A stretch of 17,927 nucleotides of DNA, from NCBI GenBank assembly GCA_021204605.1, contig JAJPZD010000175.1:1-17927 (forward strand), read 5' to 3'. Source of the DNA: Prevotella sp. (GTDB taxonomy: Bacteria > Bacteroidota > Bacteroidia > Bacteroidales > Bacteroidaceae). The position numbers and the translations under genes were made by a program. The notes below the pieces were generated by a model, which ran no database searches, was not told where the DNA came from, and saw only the letters and a list, made by a program, of their open reading frames with translations. Below are positions 7,201 through 15,495 of the stretch, piece after piece. Each line of letters begins with the position of its first letter. Within the stretch, counting starts at the first letter, position 1.

Positions 7201-7395
7201 CGTAACCTGCCTCTTAAATTCAGGCTTGAAAGAGAGTATTATGAGGACAAGGAGAAAGCGAAGATAGACTCTGTAGAGGACAACGAAAGGAATGAATTGT
7301 CCAAGAAATATTTCGAGTTGGCACTTCAGACCTGGTCGGAAGATACTACAAATTGGTTGGATACGGGTATATTTAAACTTCATATAAACATCTAA
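4252..7395 (+). CDS. SrfB-family Hsp70/actin-fold ATPase-like protein
   Basis: The product is 1047 residues from the ATG at 4252, chosen because the open frame upstream (back to a TTG at 4141) encodes Cys- and Lys-rich sequence unlike a protein start. It matches the 'virulence factor SrfB' family, about 1,000 residues in enterobacteria, which has an Hsp70/actin nucleotide-binding fold. The phosphate-1 loop is LDIGNSRTFG (D291), phosphate-2 is LDIGAGTTDVV (D606-D613), and an adenosine-type motif is VLISGRPCS (797-803), followed by VAVGALISYL. The first 280 residues are an extra N-terminal region of unknown fold, read from AT-richer DNA. No signal peptide or membrane helix is seen, so it is cytosolic. 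It leads a tight operon, 12 bp before a SrfC-like gene, the same pairing as in Salmonella srfB-srfC. ATP binding is likely; the biological role is unknown in the whole family. Confidence 0.85.
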   Translation: MAISLVLNTGIQYYELPNELVIDLNARVIKALRFFEFRYEEKIYLDPTYYFPMHDKYLRRMDLIGGGYLDPYTNELMDENTINVPMNWLEVDNLLTINRLDATVGDKRMSALEQIENKWLPMPYFLRDVSGAGTTPTNWCRIKLIPIKEKSTRNQKVYKMIFAFDTTSNHEREDVSVTFQGEPFLQFSFCGMSVEDIEQLTPSQQEQVKSILLPLKAYEFCNIEKNPWLNAYLQEILNSTNLDAFEVGSKMKYLVYYAYLITYLHSMHVCPEVKLYNDEGVVPISTNLVLDIGNSRTFGLVAEDPIDTSFSKSSIVKMRDLETGEQYREPFDMRLCFKEEIFNVDSLDGMFKWPSVVRLGKEAIRNIYSGEDDLNEATQFDTSYSSPKRFLWDKEPYHSQWKYISEKDRIIGPSRNVDYEGIMQQFFNDGGFSPNPQEMGDKSCYSRSSLMTFCFIEILLQVRQQINSYEFRINNGSEDKKRVIKRVILTSPTAMSREEQKTLRRAMQEASIVLNRYYNKTYNIPYHEEDDKERIEVIPSVKDLSLTADNLDVRRSWNYDEATCCQMVYLYSELRRYLGNATELFSIYGQRRNGEETPSLTIGTLDIGAGTTDVVICNYTHSAESITPMPLFWESFKIAGDDLVKRVIVDVLLDSPQNDYPEASGIITAKLKSMGVTNISDKMHHFFDDTQAMGNKEKRMRKEFMIQVLQPIANFLIGKLQQNEEEKPYIFADIFVNNVPSATLMDFFEKQMGFRFEDLVIRYSPKFLNEIIRRVFEKNMRKWAALFHAYKCDIVLISGRPCSIKQIQDMIRRLYPTAPNRIVSMSNYRVGSWYPGSTDIGHFKDNKSLVAVGALISYLAEQGKLSQFRLNTTYLKTKVLPTTEYVGIINPGTGTLDNILTPEINGAYKELSSLPISLGTKQFDVAGYPANMLYVLKFNEKFLMKDAIETVKRQSGLPMDTPERSISPQKIATEIETMKFRMCRNLPLKFRLEREYYEDKEKAKIDSVEDNERNELSKKYFELALQTWSEDTTNWLDTGIFKLHINI

Positions 7396-7407
7396 AACTA
7401 GAAAGCC

Positions 7408-10400
7408 ATGAATAATAACAGTATAAAATCACAGTTGGATGCCAATGCAAAATCTTTGGAGTGGGGACGTGTATATCTGCGTGGACAGGAGTTGGCAGAT
7501 TTCAGGAGCACACTGATTACCAACCGAATAAAGCTGAAGAGACTGCTTTATGCGAGCAGTGTGAACCCGGCCGCTGCAATATTCGGAGAGAGTCAGGTCG
7601 GTAAGTCTTATATGGTTGACTGCCTATTGACAAGCCAGACAGAGGTTCTCAATATATATGATGGGAAAAGTCAGCCTACGGGTTTTTTAGAGTCAATCAA
7701 CCCGTTAGGAGGTGGAAAAGAGGCAACAAGTCTTATATCGCGTTTCACGGCTAAGCAGGTGTGGGCGGATGCTGACTACCCGATAAGAGCTACTATGCTG
7801 ACACCGATAGACATTGTGATAGTGTTGTTGGATGCATATTATAATGATGTCATCAATCATGATTTTCCCAAGGCTGACAAAGTCAAAGAAGAAATAGATC
7901 GGCTTAAGAAAAGGTATCAGACATCCATGTCTATGCAGGATACGATAACAGAGGATGAGATATTCGAGTTGAAGGAGTATCTTACGTCAAACCTTGTCTC
8001 AAGGGGAGAGGCGTTTCGTCAGGCACTTGTGGAGACGAGATATTTCGAAAGTCTGGCATTGCTTATCAGCAATATATCGGTAGAGCAGTGGGCAGACGTG
8101 TTCGAGTTTTTGTGGAACAAGAACAACATTCTGACGGATGTATTCCATAAATTGATAGCCACGCTTAAGAGGATGGATTTCTCCCATACGGTGTACATCA
8201 AGATGGATGCTGTACTAAGGAAATACGGCACGATATTGCATGTTGACAGGTTGTATGAGTTGTTTGGTATTTCAGAGGTTGTCAACGACAAGGGCAATAA
8301 GTGCAGTATTGAGGCTGCCTCTGAGCCCTCGATGTCTGTGATGACAGAGAAAGGCAACAAACTTGCGGGAATACCTAAGAGCGAGTTCTGTGTTTTGGCA
8401 ATGGAATTGGCGTTTACGATAGTTGACATAAAGAAAGAAAACAAAGAATTCTTTAAGGATAAGCCTTTCCTTAAAAATAGCGACATACTTGATTTTCCTG
8501 GGGCGAGAAGCCGAAAGATGATTCAGGAGGAGATTATATCAGAGACAGATGCCTGTGAGATGATACTTCGCGGAAAAGTGGCATATCTGTTCAATAAATA
8601 TTCCCAACAGTATCTTATAACCAATTTGCTGTTTTGCCACCATGATGTCAAGAGTGAGGTTGTTACGTTATCATCGCTTTTGAAGGGTTGGGTGGAGAAT
8701 ACGGTAGGCAAGACAGCAGAACAGCGTGAGAAGTTCATGCAGATAGCTGAAATATCACCATTGTTCTTAATAGGAACGAAATTCAACATTGATTTGTCAA
8801 AGATTCCCGATGACAGTAAGGGAGACGAGGAATCGAGAAAAAAGGTAAGGGATTACAGGTGGTCCAAGCGTTTTCAAATGCTTGAGAATCTCATAGCTCC
8901 GGCCGCCAACAACACATGGCTCAATGAATGGACGCCAAACAAACCATTCAACAATATATATTTATTGCGTTCTTTTGAGTATTCTTGTCAGAATGGATTG
9001 TTTGAGGGATATCAGAAAAAAGACGACAATGATTTATGGCATTTGGTATACAAGGATGATGGAAAGCTTCAAGGTGAGCAAAAGGTAGGAGAGGAGTACA
9101 AGGTTTTTCTTCCCTTACTTAGGGAGTCGTTTTTGGAGAATGCGTTTGTAAAACAGCATTTTGCAGACCCTGGCAATTCTTGGGATGAAGCAGCTACAGT
9201 TGGCAAGGATGGCTCTGCCTGGATAATCAAGAATTTAAGTCGGTCGAGCGAGAAAATGTCAGTTTCAAGGGATGCTCAGTTTGAGATGATTTGCAAGGAG
9301 ACATTTGAGTCATTGGTAAATGCTTTGATTTCATTGTATCATGATGACAACAGCGATTTGGAATTGAAGAAGCAGATACAGACGGCAGGTGCGATATCAT
9401 TCACTTTCGATGTACTTTTTGGCCGCGACAAGTATTTCTTCTCTGATTTCATCAGCAAGATGGTTATCGATGAAGAGAGTCTGCATGATGTCGTGCTTGA
9501 TATGATCAACAACATGAAAGTTGTCAACGAGACCGATTTGAGTGAGTTGTTTGCCATCCGTGCGCGTGCGAATGTAGATGTGTCGTTGACGTTTGACGAG
9601 AACAAGAACCGTATCATGCGGGCATACAATATAGAGACATACGAGGACTTGGACAGGTGGCTCAATGAGAGGAATCTTAAATTGGAGGATATTATTACAA
9701 CACCGAACGTTATGAATTTCAGCCGCATGATATCAGATGCCGTTGAGCGGAAGTGGGTTGATGCCAATCTGTCTCTTGATCATTACCAGGATTTCATAAG
9801 GAGAGGCTTGAAAGAGAAAGAGCTTAAGCAGTTCTTGGAAAACAGCAAAGTGCTGTATTGTGAGAAGCTCAAGTTGTCAGACAAGATAGCTAATAAGTTA
9901 TATCCATACGTGTCGTCGTCAAATTCCGTTGATGATATGTCAGACATGCTCGCTGATATATGTGCAGAGATGATTAATCGTTTTGTCAACACCATGGGAT
10001 CTGCATATTATGACGATGAGATGTGGAACAACGTAAAATCGACGATTGAGCACAACGGTTTTGATATAAAATTGCAGCCGGAGCTATTCGGAACAATAGA
10101 ATTCAATGAGGAGAAGGTGCGTGAAAGCCTGCCGGAGGTCTTTGATACGTTTGAGAATGTTGACAAGATACTCAACGAGGTACCCGTGGATAAGAATAAA
10201 CTGAAATATTTCTCCAACTATCAGGAATACTACAAATGGACGGAACTGATGAAAATTTCGTTCTTGGCAACGCAGGGTATTCCAAAGTATGACATTGCGA
10301 TGAACAATGCCCTCCGCACGTTGATTGATACATATATCATACAAAAGGATGATATGAAAACATTTGTAGAGAAAAACGGAAAATTAAAGAATCTACATAC

Positions 10401-10425
10401 AATAAAAGCAGATGAAAGTAAATGA
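7408..10425 (+). CDS. SrfC-like large P-loop GTPase
   Basis: This 1005-residue cytosolic protein has an N-terminal P-loop: FGESQVGKS (Walker A, 60-67). It is followed by LDFPGARS (362-365, a G3 DxPG switch like those of dynamin-type GTPases) and IGTKFNID (457-460, in the position of a G4 TKxD motif). The G4 base-specificity residue reads Asn rather than Asp if the alignment is right, with an Asp two residues later. About 290 residues separate G1 from G3, filled mainly by charged helical sequence, so the domain has large insertions. The C-terminal 500 residues look helical and carry no motif I recognise. Domain layout, size and position directly after a SrfB gene identify it as SrfC-like. It overlaps the next gene by 4 bp (ATGA), implying coupled translation. 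GTP binding is inferred; ATP cannot be excluded. Confidence 0.75.
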   Translation: MNNNSIKSQLDANAKSLEWGRVYLRGQELADFRSTLITNRIKLKRLLYASSVNPAAAIFGESQVGKSYMVDCLLTSQTEVLNIYDGKSQPTGFLESINPLGGGKEATSLISRFTAKQVWADADYPIRATMLTPIDIVIVLLDAYYNDVINHDFPKADKVKEEIDRLKKRYQTSMSMQDTITEDEIFELKEYLTSNLVSRGEAFRQALVETRYFESLALLISNISVEQWADVFEFLWNKNNILTDVFHKLIATLKRMDFSHTVYIKMDAVLRKYGTILHVDRLYELFGISEVVNDKGNKCSIEAASEPSMSVMTEKGNKLAGIPKSEFCVLAMELAFTIVDIKKENKEFFKDKPFLKNSDILDFPGARSRKMIQEEIISETDACEMILRGKVAYLFNKYSQQYLITNLLFCHHDVKSEVVTLSSLLKGWVENTVGKTAEQREKFMQIAEISPLFLIGTKFNIDLSKIPDDSKGDEESRKKVRDYRWSKRFQMLENLIAPAANNTWLNEWTPNKPFNNIYLLRSFEYSCQNGLFEGYQKKDDNDLWHLVYKDDGKLQGEQKVGEEYKVFLPLLRESFLENAFVKQHFADPGNSWDEAATVGKDGSAWIIKNLSRSSEKMSVSRDAQFEMICKETFESLVNALISLYHDDNSDLELKKQIQTAGAISFTFDVLFGRDKYFFSDFISKMVIDEESLHDVVLDMINNMKVVNETDLSELFAIRARANVDVSLTFDENKNRIMRAYNIETYEDLDRWLNERNLKLEDIITTPNVMNFSRMISDAVERKWVDANLSLDHYQDFIRRGLKEKELKQFLENSKVLYCEKLKLSDKIANKLYPYVSSSNSVDDMSDMLADICAEMINRFVNTMGSAYYDDEMWNNVKSTIEHNGFDIKLQPELFGTIEFNEEKVRESLPEVFDTFENVDKILNEVPVDKNKLKYFSNYQEYYKWTELMKISFLATQGIPKYDIAMNNALRTLIDTYIIQKDDMKTFVEKNGKLKNLHTIKADESK

Positions 10426-12953
10426 AAACAACTGAATTATCTACAACTAGGCTTAAAAATTATAAGCTGACTCTTTGCGGCGGTGAGGCTGTCGTGAGGA
10501 ATCAGAAACGCATTAATGGCTTAATAGGGCCAAGAAAAGCATTAATACCTGAAGAATTCCATAATCTATTGGCTAATGCCATATTCATGGGAAATGTGGC
10601 AAATGAACAGATTATGTGGACTACGGATGTTTTTGAGGGAAAACCAACACGGTTGAGCGAATTGTCGGGCAATGAGTTTGTGAGATACAATGATATCCTG
10701 CAAAGAGCATTGCAGTCGTATGCCAACGCCTTTCATGATGCTGAGGATAGTGTAAGGAAACTGATGTATGCGGCTATCACATACGTGTCTAATAGCTCGG
10801 TTTTCTGTGCTGACAACAAGGTGGTTATTACAGAATGGGGTATGGCCAAAAAAGGCGACCAATCTCCTTTGGGTATGCCGATGTCAATAGATGACCCTGA
10901 CAAACCGAAACCACAGTCTGCTCCACAGCCGACATCCGTACCAGAGCCAGAGCCTGCACCAGAGCCTGCACCAGAACCTGTACCAGAACCAGACCCCAAA
11001 CCAGTACCTGCGCCATTTCCTGAGCCAGAGCCGGAGCCGCAACCAGAGCCGCAACCTGTACCAAATCCAGAGCCTGAGCCCGATCCAGAACCAGAACCTA
11101 ATCCAGACCCTCAACCTGGACCGCAACCGAAGTCTGGAAAGGAAACTGTACGGAAGAAGCCGAAGAGGAAAAAATGGTGGCTGTGGCTGTTGTTATTGCT
11201 TCTTGCCATTATTATAATTTGGTTATTGTCAAGATGTCGTAGTCATGCGCCTATTCAGGAAGTTGGTCCAGATTTGGATACAACACAGATAGTAATTGGT
11301 AAAGACTCGTTGAGGTATATTGCGGGCAACCGTTTACTGTTGTTGCTTACGAAAGATGGAGTGACGATAGAGGATTTCGCTAAGGCGTTCAGGAAGCATT
11401 ATCCCGATGAGAAGAAATATATCCTATCCAACCCTGACACGGTTATTAAGAGAGTGATGTTGACCTTGCCAGCCGATGAGAGAGAAAAAATGGAGGAGGA
11501 GCTGCCTGATGAGTTTGCTGATTTTGGTCTTATCGTTATTCCAGAGACAATGTATAAGGGCTCATACGAATCGAATGACCCGGAATTAAGGGATGCCAAT
11601 AAGCGGTGGTATTTTGATGAGTGCTCTGTGTTTGACGCTTGGGATGTTACCATGGGTTCGGAGGATATTGTAGTGGCGATTATAGACGATGGTTTCGATC
11701 TGAACCATCCGGAGTTGAAAGGTAAGGTTGTGAATCAATATAATGCCGTTTACAAAAACACTACTATTACGCCCTCGCCTAGTGGACACGGCACCCATGT
11801 TGCTGCCACTGCGACAGGAAATGCCGATAACAGCATAGGTATTTCAGGCATTGCCCCCAAATGCAAGTTGATGCCTATTCAGGTGGGAGATGTGCAGGGC
11901 AACATACCTATGTCGGCGGTGATGGATGGAGTGGTTTATGCCATAGAAAACGGTGCCAGTGTTGTGAACATGTCGTTAGGGATGTCATTTTCACCACTTG
12001 TGCAGTTCCTGCCTGAGTATATGCAGAAAAACATCCGTGAGAATTCATTCTTGGATGAGGAGAGAGTGTGGAATTATCTTTTTGATGTCGCCAAGAAACG
12101 TAATGTTACGTTTGTAATAGCCGGAGGAAACAGCAACATCATAATCGGCTTGGATCCGATGCAGAGGAGTGCGAATACGATAAAGGTGTCGGCTGTCCAG
12201 CCGAATAAAGCGAAGGCATCGTTCAGCAATTACGGTGATATGTCAACAGTTTCGGCTCCTGGTGTGCGTATTTACAATGCCGTGCCAGGGAACAAATACA
12301 CATATATGGATGGCACGAGTATGGCTGCTCCGATAGTAACAGGAGGATGTGCCTTGTTGAAGAGTCAGGATCCGAGTCTGACGGTTACTGAGCTGGTCCA
12401 GATTCTCCGTGAGACGGGCAATCCGAGCAGTTCGGATGTCGGTCCGATAGTGAATTTCGCCAAGGCGTTGAACCTTGATTACAGTAGTGAGGACGAGTGC
12501 TATAAGATCAATCAGCGTTATCAGGAGTTGCTTGCTGAATTGGATGAGATTAGGAAGAACCATCCAGGTTGCATAGAAAAACCTGACACCATGAGTCTTC
12601 CCGACAACATCAGCTTGGAGAGCTTGAACGGGCGTTGGAAAAGCACTACATCATTACATAATGAGCAAGATGAGGAGGTTGTGATTTATTTCACTTTCAA
12701 TGGAACGTCAACGGCGAAGTTGGATATAGTGGAGCCTGATGGTTCTGACTATGCCGCCAGTTTATCAATCTCCATTTCCAACGACCAGGTATTCATCGAC
12801 CAGACGGCACCGGCGGAGAATCCAGGAACGGGGAGAGAGTATAATCCCTACCGTTTTGTATTGAAGCCCGACCGCAATAGGAAGGCTGCGGGAAATGCGA
12901 AAAACAAGGTGGAGGCGGCCAATACTTTTGAATTCAATTTGATAAAAATTTAA
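10422..12953 (+). CDS. Membrane-anchored subtilisin-like (S8) serine protease with cytosolic N-terminal domain
   Basis: The product has 843 residues. Residues 1-150 form a domain I do not recognise, ending VVITEWG. Residues 161-236 are an alternating Glu/Pro/Gln linker. A basic patch (RKKPKRKK) and one strong membrane helix (252-269) follow. Residues about 290-380 resemble a subtilase propeptide in length and strand/helix pattern. The S8 catalytic domain carries D422 (AIIDDGFD), H456 (SGHGTHVA), oxyanion N570 (AGGNSN) and S633 (GTSMAAP), all intact. A C-terminal region (about 730-843) starts LNGRWKS and looks beta-rich. By the positive-inside rule, the linker and N-domain are cytosolic and the protease is extracytoplasmic. 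There is no cleavable signal peptide. It is coupled to the SrfC-like gene by overlap and followed 12 bp later by a membrane protein. Activity is likely; the substrate is unknown. Confidence 0.9.
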   Translation: MKTTELSTTRLKNYKLTLCGGEAVVRNQKRINGLIGPRKALIPEEFHNLLANAIFMGNVANEQIMWTTDVFEGKPTRLSELSGNEFVRYNDILQRALQSYANAFHDAEDSVRKLMYAAITYVSNSSVFCADNKVVITEWGMAKKGDQSPLGMPMSIDDPDKPKPQSAPQPTSVPEPEPAPEPAPEPVPEPDPKPVPAPFPEPEPEPQPEPQPVPNPEPEPDPEPEPNPDPQPGPQPKSGKETVRKKPKRKKWWLWLLLLLLAIIIIWLLSRCRSHAPIQEVGPDLDTTQIVIGKDSLRYIAGNRLLLLLTKDGVTIEDFAKAFRKHYPDEKKYILSNPDTVIKRVMLTLPADEREKMEEELPDEFADFGLIVIPETMYKGSYESNDPELRDANKRWYFDECSVFDAWDVTMGSEDIVVAIIDDGFDLNHPELKGKVVNQYNAVYKNTTITPSPSGHGTHVAATATGNADNSIGISGIAPKCKLMPIQVGDVQGNIPMSAVMDGVVYAIENGASVVNMSLGMSFSPLVQFLPEYMQKNIRENSFLDEERVWNYLFDVAKKRNVTFVIAGGNSNIIIGLDPMQRSANTIKVSAVQPNKAKASFSNYGDMSTVSAPGVRIYNAVPGNKYTYMDGTSMAAPIVTGGCALLKSQDPSLTVTELVQILRETGNPSSSDVGPIVNFAKALNLDYSSEDECYKINQRYQELLAELDEIRKNHPGCIEKPDTMSLPDNISLESLNGRWKSTTSLHNEQDEEVVIYFTFNGTSTAKLDIVEPDGSDYAASLSISISNDQVFIDQTAPAENPGTGREYNPYRFVLKPDRNRKAAGNAKNKVEAANTFEFNLIKI
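10902..11129 (+). repeat. Glu-Pro rich coding repeat in the protease linker
   Basis: This encodes residues 161-236, a run of PEP, PAPEP, PQPEP and PDPEP units. The DNA repeats CCAGAGCC and CCAGAACC with small changes, so the tract can expand or contract by recombination in frame. A rigid extended linker of this sort commonly holds a domain away from the membrane. Here it precedes the membrane helix, so it should lie in the cytosol. Confidence 0.9.
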
Positions 12954-12965
12954 AATAATAATATC

Positions 12966-13949
12966 ATGAAAGTTTTCTTATACATTTTGTCAGCGTTGGG
13001 CCTGATAGTATGGGCCTGCTGTTGTGCCTTAGGATACAACTATGGTCATAGTGATGCCCTTGTGATAAGTATAATCATTTTATTGGGCTGCCTGTTGCTA
13101 ATGGGATTTTTTTTGTTACAGACATTGAAATACAGCAATCCCGACTCTTGTGATGACAAGAAAACAGGCACTCAGAAAGAAAGGGCTTGTCTTGTGTGTT
13201 ATATTGTAGTTGCATTGTTGACTATGAGCTGGTTTGCCCATTTCATAGCTATCCAGGGCAATGTGATAACCGATGTGCGCGGCAAGGTGAATATGCGTGT
13301 ACAGGAATTAAGTCTTATGTTTGCTGATGAGGACAAAGAGGGCAGCTATATGTGTTATGTTGATGAGGCGGCAGAGACATTCAGGAATGAGCAGTCTAAA
13401 AACTTTGAAGATGAGGGAACGATAGATGTCAATGTCTCCAAGTTTAAAGATGGCATGATGGGTGATGATAAATTTAATAATCTCCGTTATTCAGCCAATA
13501 AATTTCTAAAAGCATGTAACGACCATGCAAAGTTATGGATACCTTTGAATATCAATGACTACTTGACCAAATTGGATGGGAATACAGAAGATTGGTGCAG
13601 ACAGTTGAAACAGCTTTCAGAAGACAACAATTGGGTAAAAGGGGAAGCTTACAATCCGCAAGTAAGCAATGATAAGTTGGCGGATTTAGTGATTAATGCT
13701 AATGTTTCCAATTGGAGCCTTACAACAATATTGATTATCATCGTAATACAACTTGTTATATTATTGTCATATATAGTAACTAAGGATTGGTCTGGGAGAG
13801 GTGCTGAAAAAGCCCGACATGGAGGTGTTATTGTTTATGAAGGAAACTCTAAAAGGTTGAATAAAGGAAAAAGTGTCAGAAAATATGTTGCAGGTACTAA
13901 TCTTCACGACCAATCTTCCAATGAAGATGATTCAATAGATGATTTATAA
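12966..13949 (+). CDS. Four-helix membrane protein with large extracytoplasmic loop
   Basis: I do not recognise a family. The 327-residue product has membrane helices at about 3-25, 31-55, 74-97 and 252-272. A hydrophilic segment at about 98-250 is rich in Asp, Glu, Lys and Asn and contains three Cys (130, 184, 211). A charged tail runs from 273 to the end and is acidic at its tip (SSNEDDSIDDL). With the N-terminus inside, the 98-250 loop faces the periplasm, the same side as the subtilase domain of the upstream gene, and the tail faces the cytosol, where the GTPases lie. The loop is thus a candidate substrate or partner of the protease and the tail a candidate GTPase contact; both are inference. 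It is 12 bp after the protease gene and 20 bp before the GTPase gene. Base composition becomes AT-richer through its second half. Confidence 0.8.
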   Translation: MKVFLYILSALGLIVWACCCALGYNYGHSDALVISIIILLGCLLLMGFFLLQTLKYSNPDSCDDKKTGTQKERACLVCYIVVALLTMSWFAHFIAIQGNVITDVRGKVNMRVQELSLMFADEDKEGSYMCYVDEAAETFRNEQSKNFEDEGTIDVNVSKFKDGMMGDDKFNNLRYSANKFLKACNDHAKLWIPLNINDYLTKLDGNTEDWCRQLKQLSEDNNWVKGEAYNPQVSNDKLADLVINANVSNWSLTTILIIIVIQLVILLSYIVTKDWSGRGAEKARHGGVIVYEGNSKRLNKGKSVRKYVAGTNLHDQSSNEDDSIDDL

Positions 13950-13969
13950 ACATTAAAACTTATAAAACT

Positions 13970-15475
13970 ATGATTGAAAAATTTGATCCTATGCGAGTTA
14001 ATTCCTATTCTATAGAGGAACTTGCAGATCTTATAGAAAGTGGAATTAAAACAAAAGAATCTATATATGCTTGTGGGTTTAGTGCGATGAAACGTCCTGA
14101 TTTGGAAAAAGAACTTCGAAGGCGGGCGGAAATACGTGATGAAGAGCAAAAGCGGCAGGAGCGACTTGTTATTGAAGATGAAGAGTCATGGGCTAATGCA
14201 AAAAATAAGCGAACCGTTAAGGCGTTTGAACGTTATGTTAAAAAATATGACAAATTGCCTCCAGATTATCGTGGAAAGCATGTTACAGAGGCAAAAGATG
14301 CAATTGACGAACTTAAAGGACAAGAGGAGTCGCTACGGAAAGAACTTTTTGATTCCATGCGACGTGAACCGTGGGTTTATACCGCTTCGGCAATGAAAAG
14401 ACTATTGACGGGAATTTCAGATTCTGATGATATGGAAAAATATAGGGATTATGATGATATATTTACCAGATTTTTTGTAAGTGGTCAAAAAATCACTTAT
14501 GATGAACTTATTAAAGAAAGAATAATACCAAAGAGTATAAGGAAAGAGAGTATCATTGCAGAAGACCATTACTTACGTCAGACTAATATATTGGATTTGG
14601 GCGATTTTCCAGAAGAAAAAAGAACAGATGTATATTTTTGGGGCGTGCCTCGTGGTGGCAAATCTTCAGTATTGGCAGGTATTTTGTCTAATATGAATAA
14701 ACGAGGAGTCTCAATATATGTGCCGCATTGGAATCATGAAAGAAAGGATTTGGTCAGTCCATATTATTATGGTCTGATAGAATCGACAGATAGGGGAAAA
14801 TTCCCTGTATCTACGGGTACGGACACCGTAAGTTTTATGAAGCTTGATTTAATGTTAAGAAATAAATGTAATAAGCTTACGTTTGTGGAAATAGCGGGTG
14901 AGGCATTCAGAATGGCTCATGAGAGTGGTTCACAAGGAGATATTGCTTGGGGTGACTTAGCGGCAGGAACATGTTTACAAAGCTCAAATAGAAAGTTGTT
15001 GTTATTTGTAATGGATTATAGTTTGTCAAAAAGTCTTAATCGTGGAATAACAGAGGCACAACAGGCACGAGTATTAACCTCGGCATTGTCCATACTTTCA
15101 ACAGATGGTCATAATGGCAGCGTAAAAGGTTGCACATTAAGTAAGGTGGATACTGTTGCTGTGGTTGTTACAAAAAGCGATTTGATGGATACCGATGACA
15201 GGGGAGGTAGGGCTAATGAGGCATACGAGTACATTTCCAATAAGTTTGCGGCTTTTATGACGGCTTTAGAAAAAAAATGCAGACAATTTGGTATAAACAG
15301 GGCGATAGGTTATAGGCCATACGTGCTTACATTCAGTCTGGGGAAATTGTATGTTGGAAATACGTATGCATACGACCCTACGGACTCGGAAATCATAGTG
15401 AATTTCATATCTGATGTTACAGCGGGTAAAAAAACCGGTATTTTGGACAGTATTTTAGGTGGTGATGATGATTAA
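13970..15475 (+). CDS. P-loop GTPase with N-terminal helical adaptor-like repeats
   Basis: The 501-residue product has a C-terminal GTPase-like domain: FWGVPRGGKSS (G1, 225-232), a Thr-rich STGTDT that could be switch I (281-286), FVEIAGEAF (G3-like, 306-313), a hydrophobic strand LLLFVMDYS, and VVVTKSDLMD (G4 TKxD, 401-404). The G3 has Glu-Ile-Ala-Gly where classical GTPases have Asp-x-x-Gly. This pattern recalls the 'double-GTPase'/GTPase-associated families of bacterial conflict systems, but I cannot confirm membership. The N-terminal half has SIEELADLIESGIKTKE (14-30) and a similar ITYDELIKERIIPKS (175-189). It also has a WANAKNKRTVKAFERYVKKY block (74-93) that resembles short helical repeats found in Bacteroidetes signalling proteins. 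No membrane helix is seen, so it is cytosolic. Its DNA is markedly AT-richer than the SrfC-like gene. GTP binding is likely; the role is unknown. Confidence 0.78.
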   Translation: MIEKFDPMRVNSYSIEELADLIESGIKTKESIYACGFSAMKRPDLEKELRRRAEIRDEEQKRQERLVIEDEESWANAKNKRTVKAFERYVKKYDKLPPDYRGKHVTEAKDAIDELKGQEESLRKELFDSMRREPWVYTASAMKRLLTGISDSDDMEKYRDYDDIFTRFFVSGQKITYDELIKERIIPKSIRKESIIAEDHYLRQTNILDLGDFPEEKRTDVYFWGVPRGGKSSVLAGILSNMNKRGVSIYVPHWNHERKDLVSPYYYGLIESTDRGKFPVSTGTDTVSFMKLDLMLRNKCNKLTFVEIAGEAFRMAHESGSQGDIAWGDLAAGTCLQSSNRKLLLFVMDYSLSKSLNRGITEAQQARVLTSALSILSTDGHNGSVKGCTLSKVDTVAVVVTKSDLMDTDDRGGRANEAYEYISNKFAAFMTALEKKCRQFGINRAIGYRPYVLTFSLGKLYVGNTYAYDPTDSEIIVNFISDVTAGKKTGILDSILGGDDD

Positions 15476-15495
15476 TTATATAAAAGAGAGTGATT

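Noticed and set aside
4252..10425. DnaK chaperone or type VI secretion components
   Set aside because: The actin-fold motifs and size fit SrfB, not DnaK. The SrfC-like protein lacks TssM-type membrane helices, and no Tss sheath, tube or baseplate genes are present.
10733..11126. Open frames opposite and beside the Glu-Pro linker encoding Gly/Ser- or Arg/Trp-rich peptides
   Set aside because: They are frame shadows of the low-complexity CCAGAGCC-type repeat in the protease gene, with no start context or motif.
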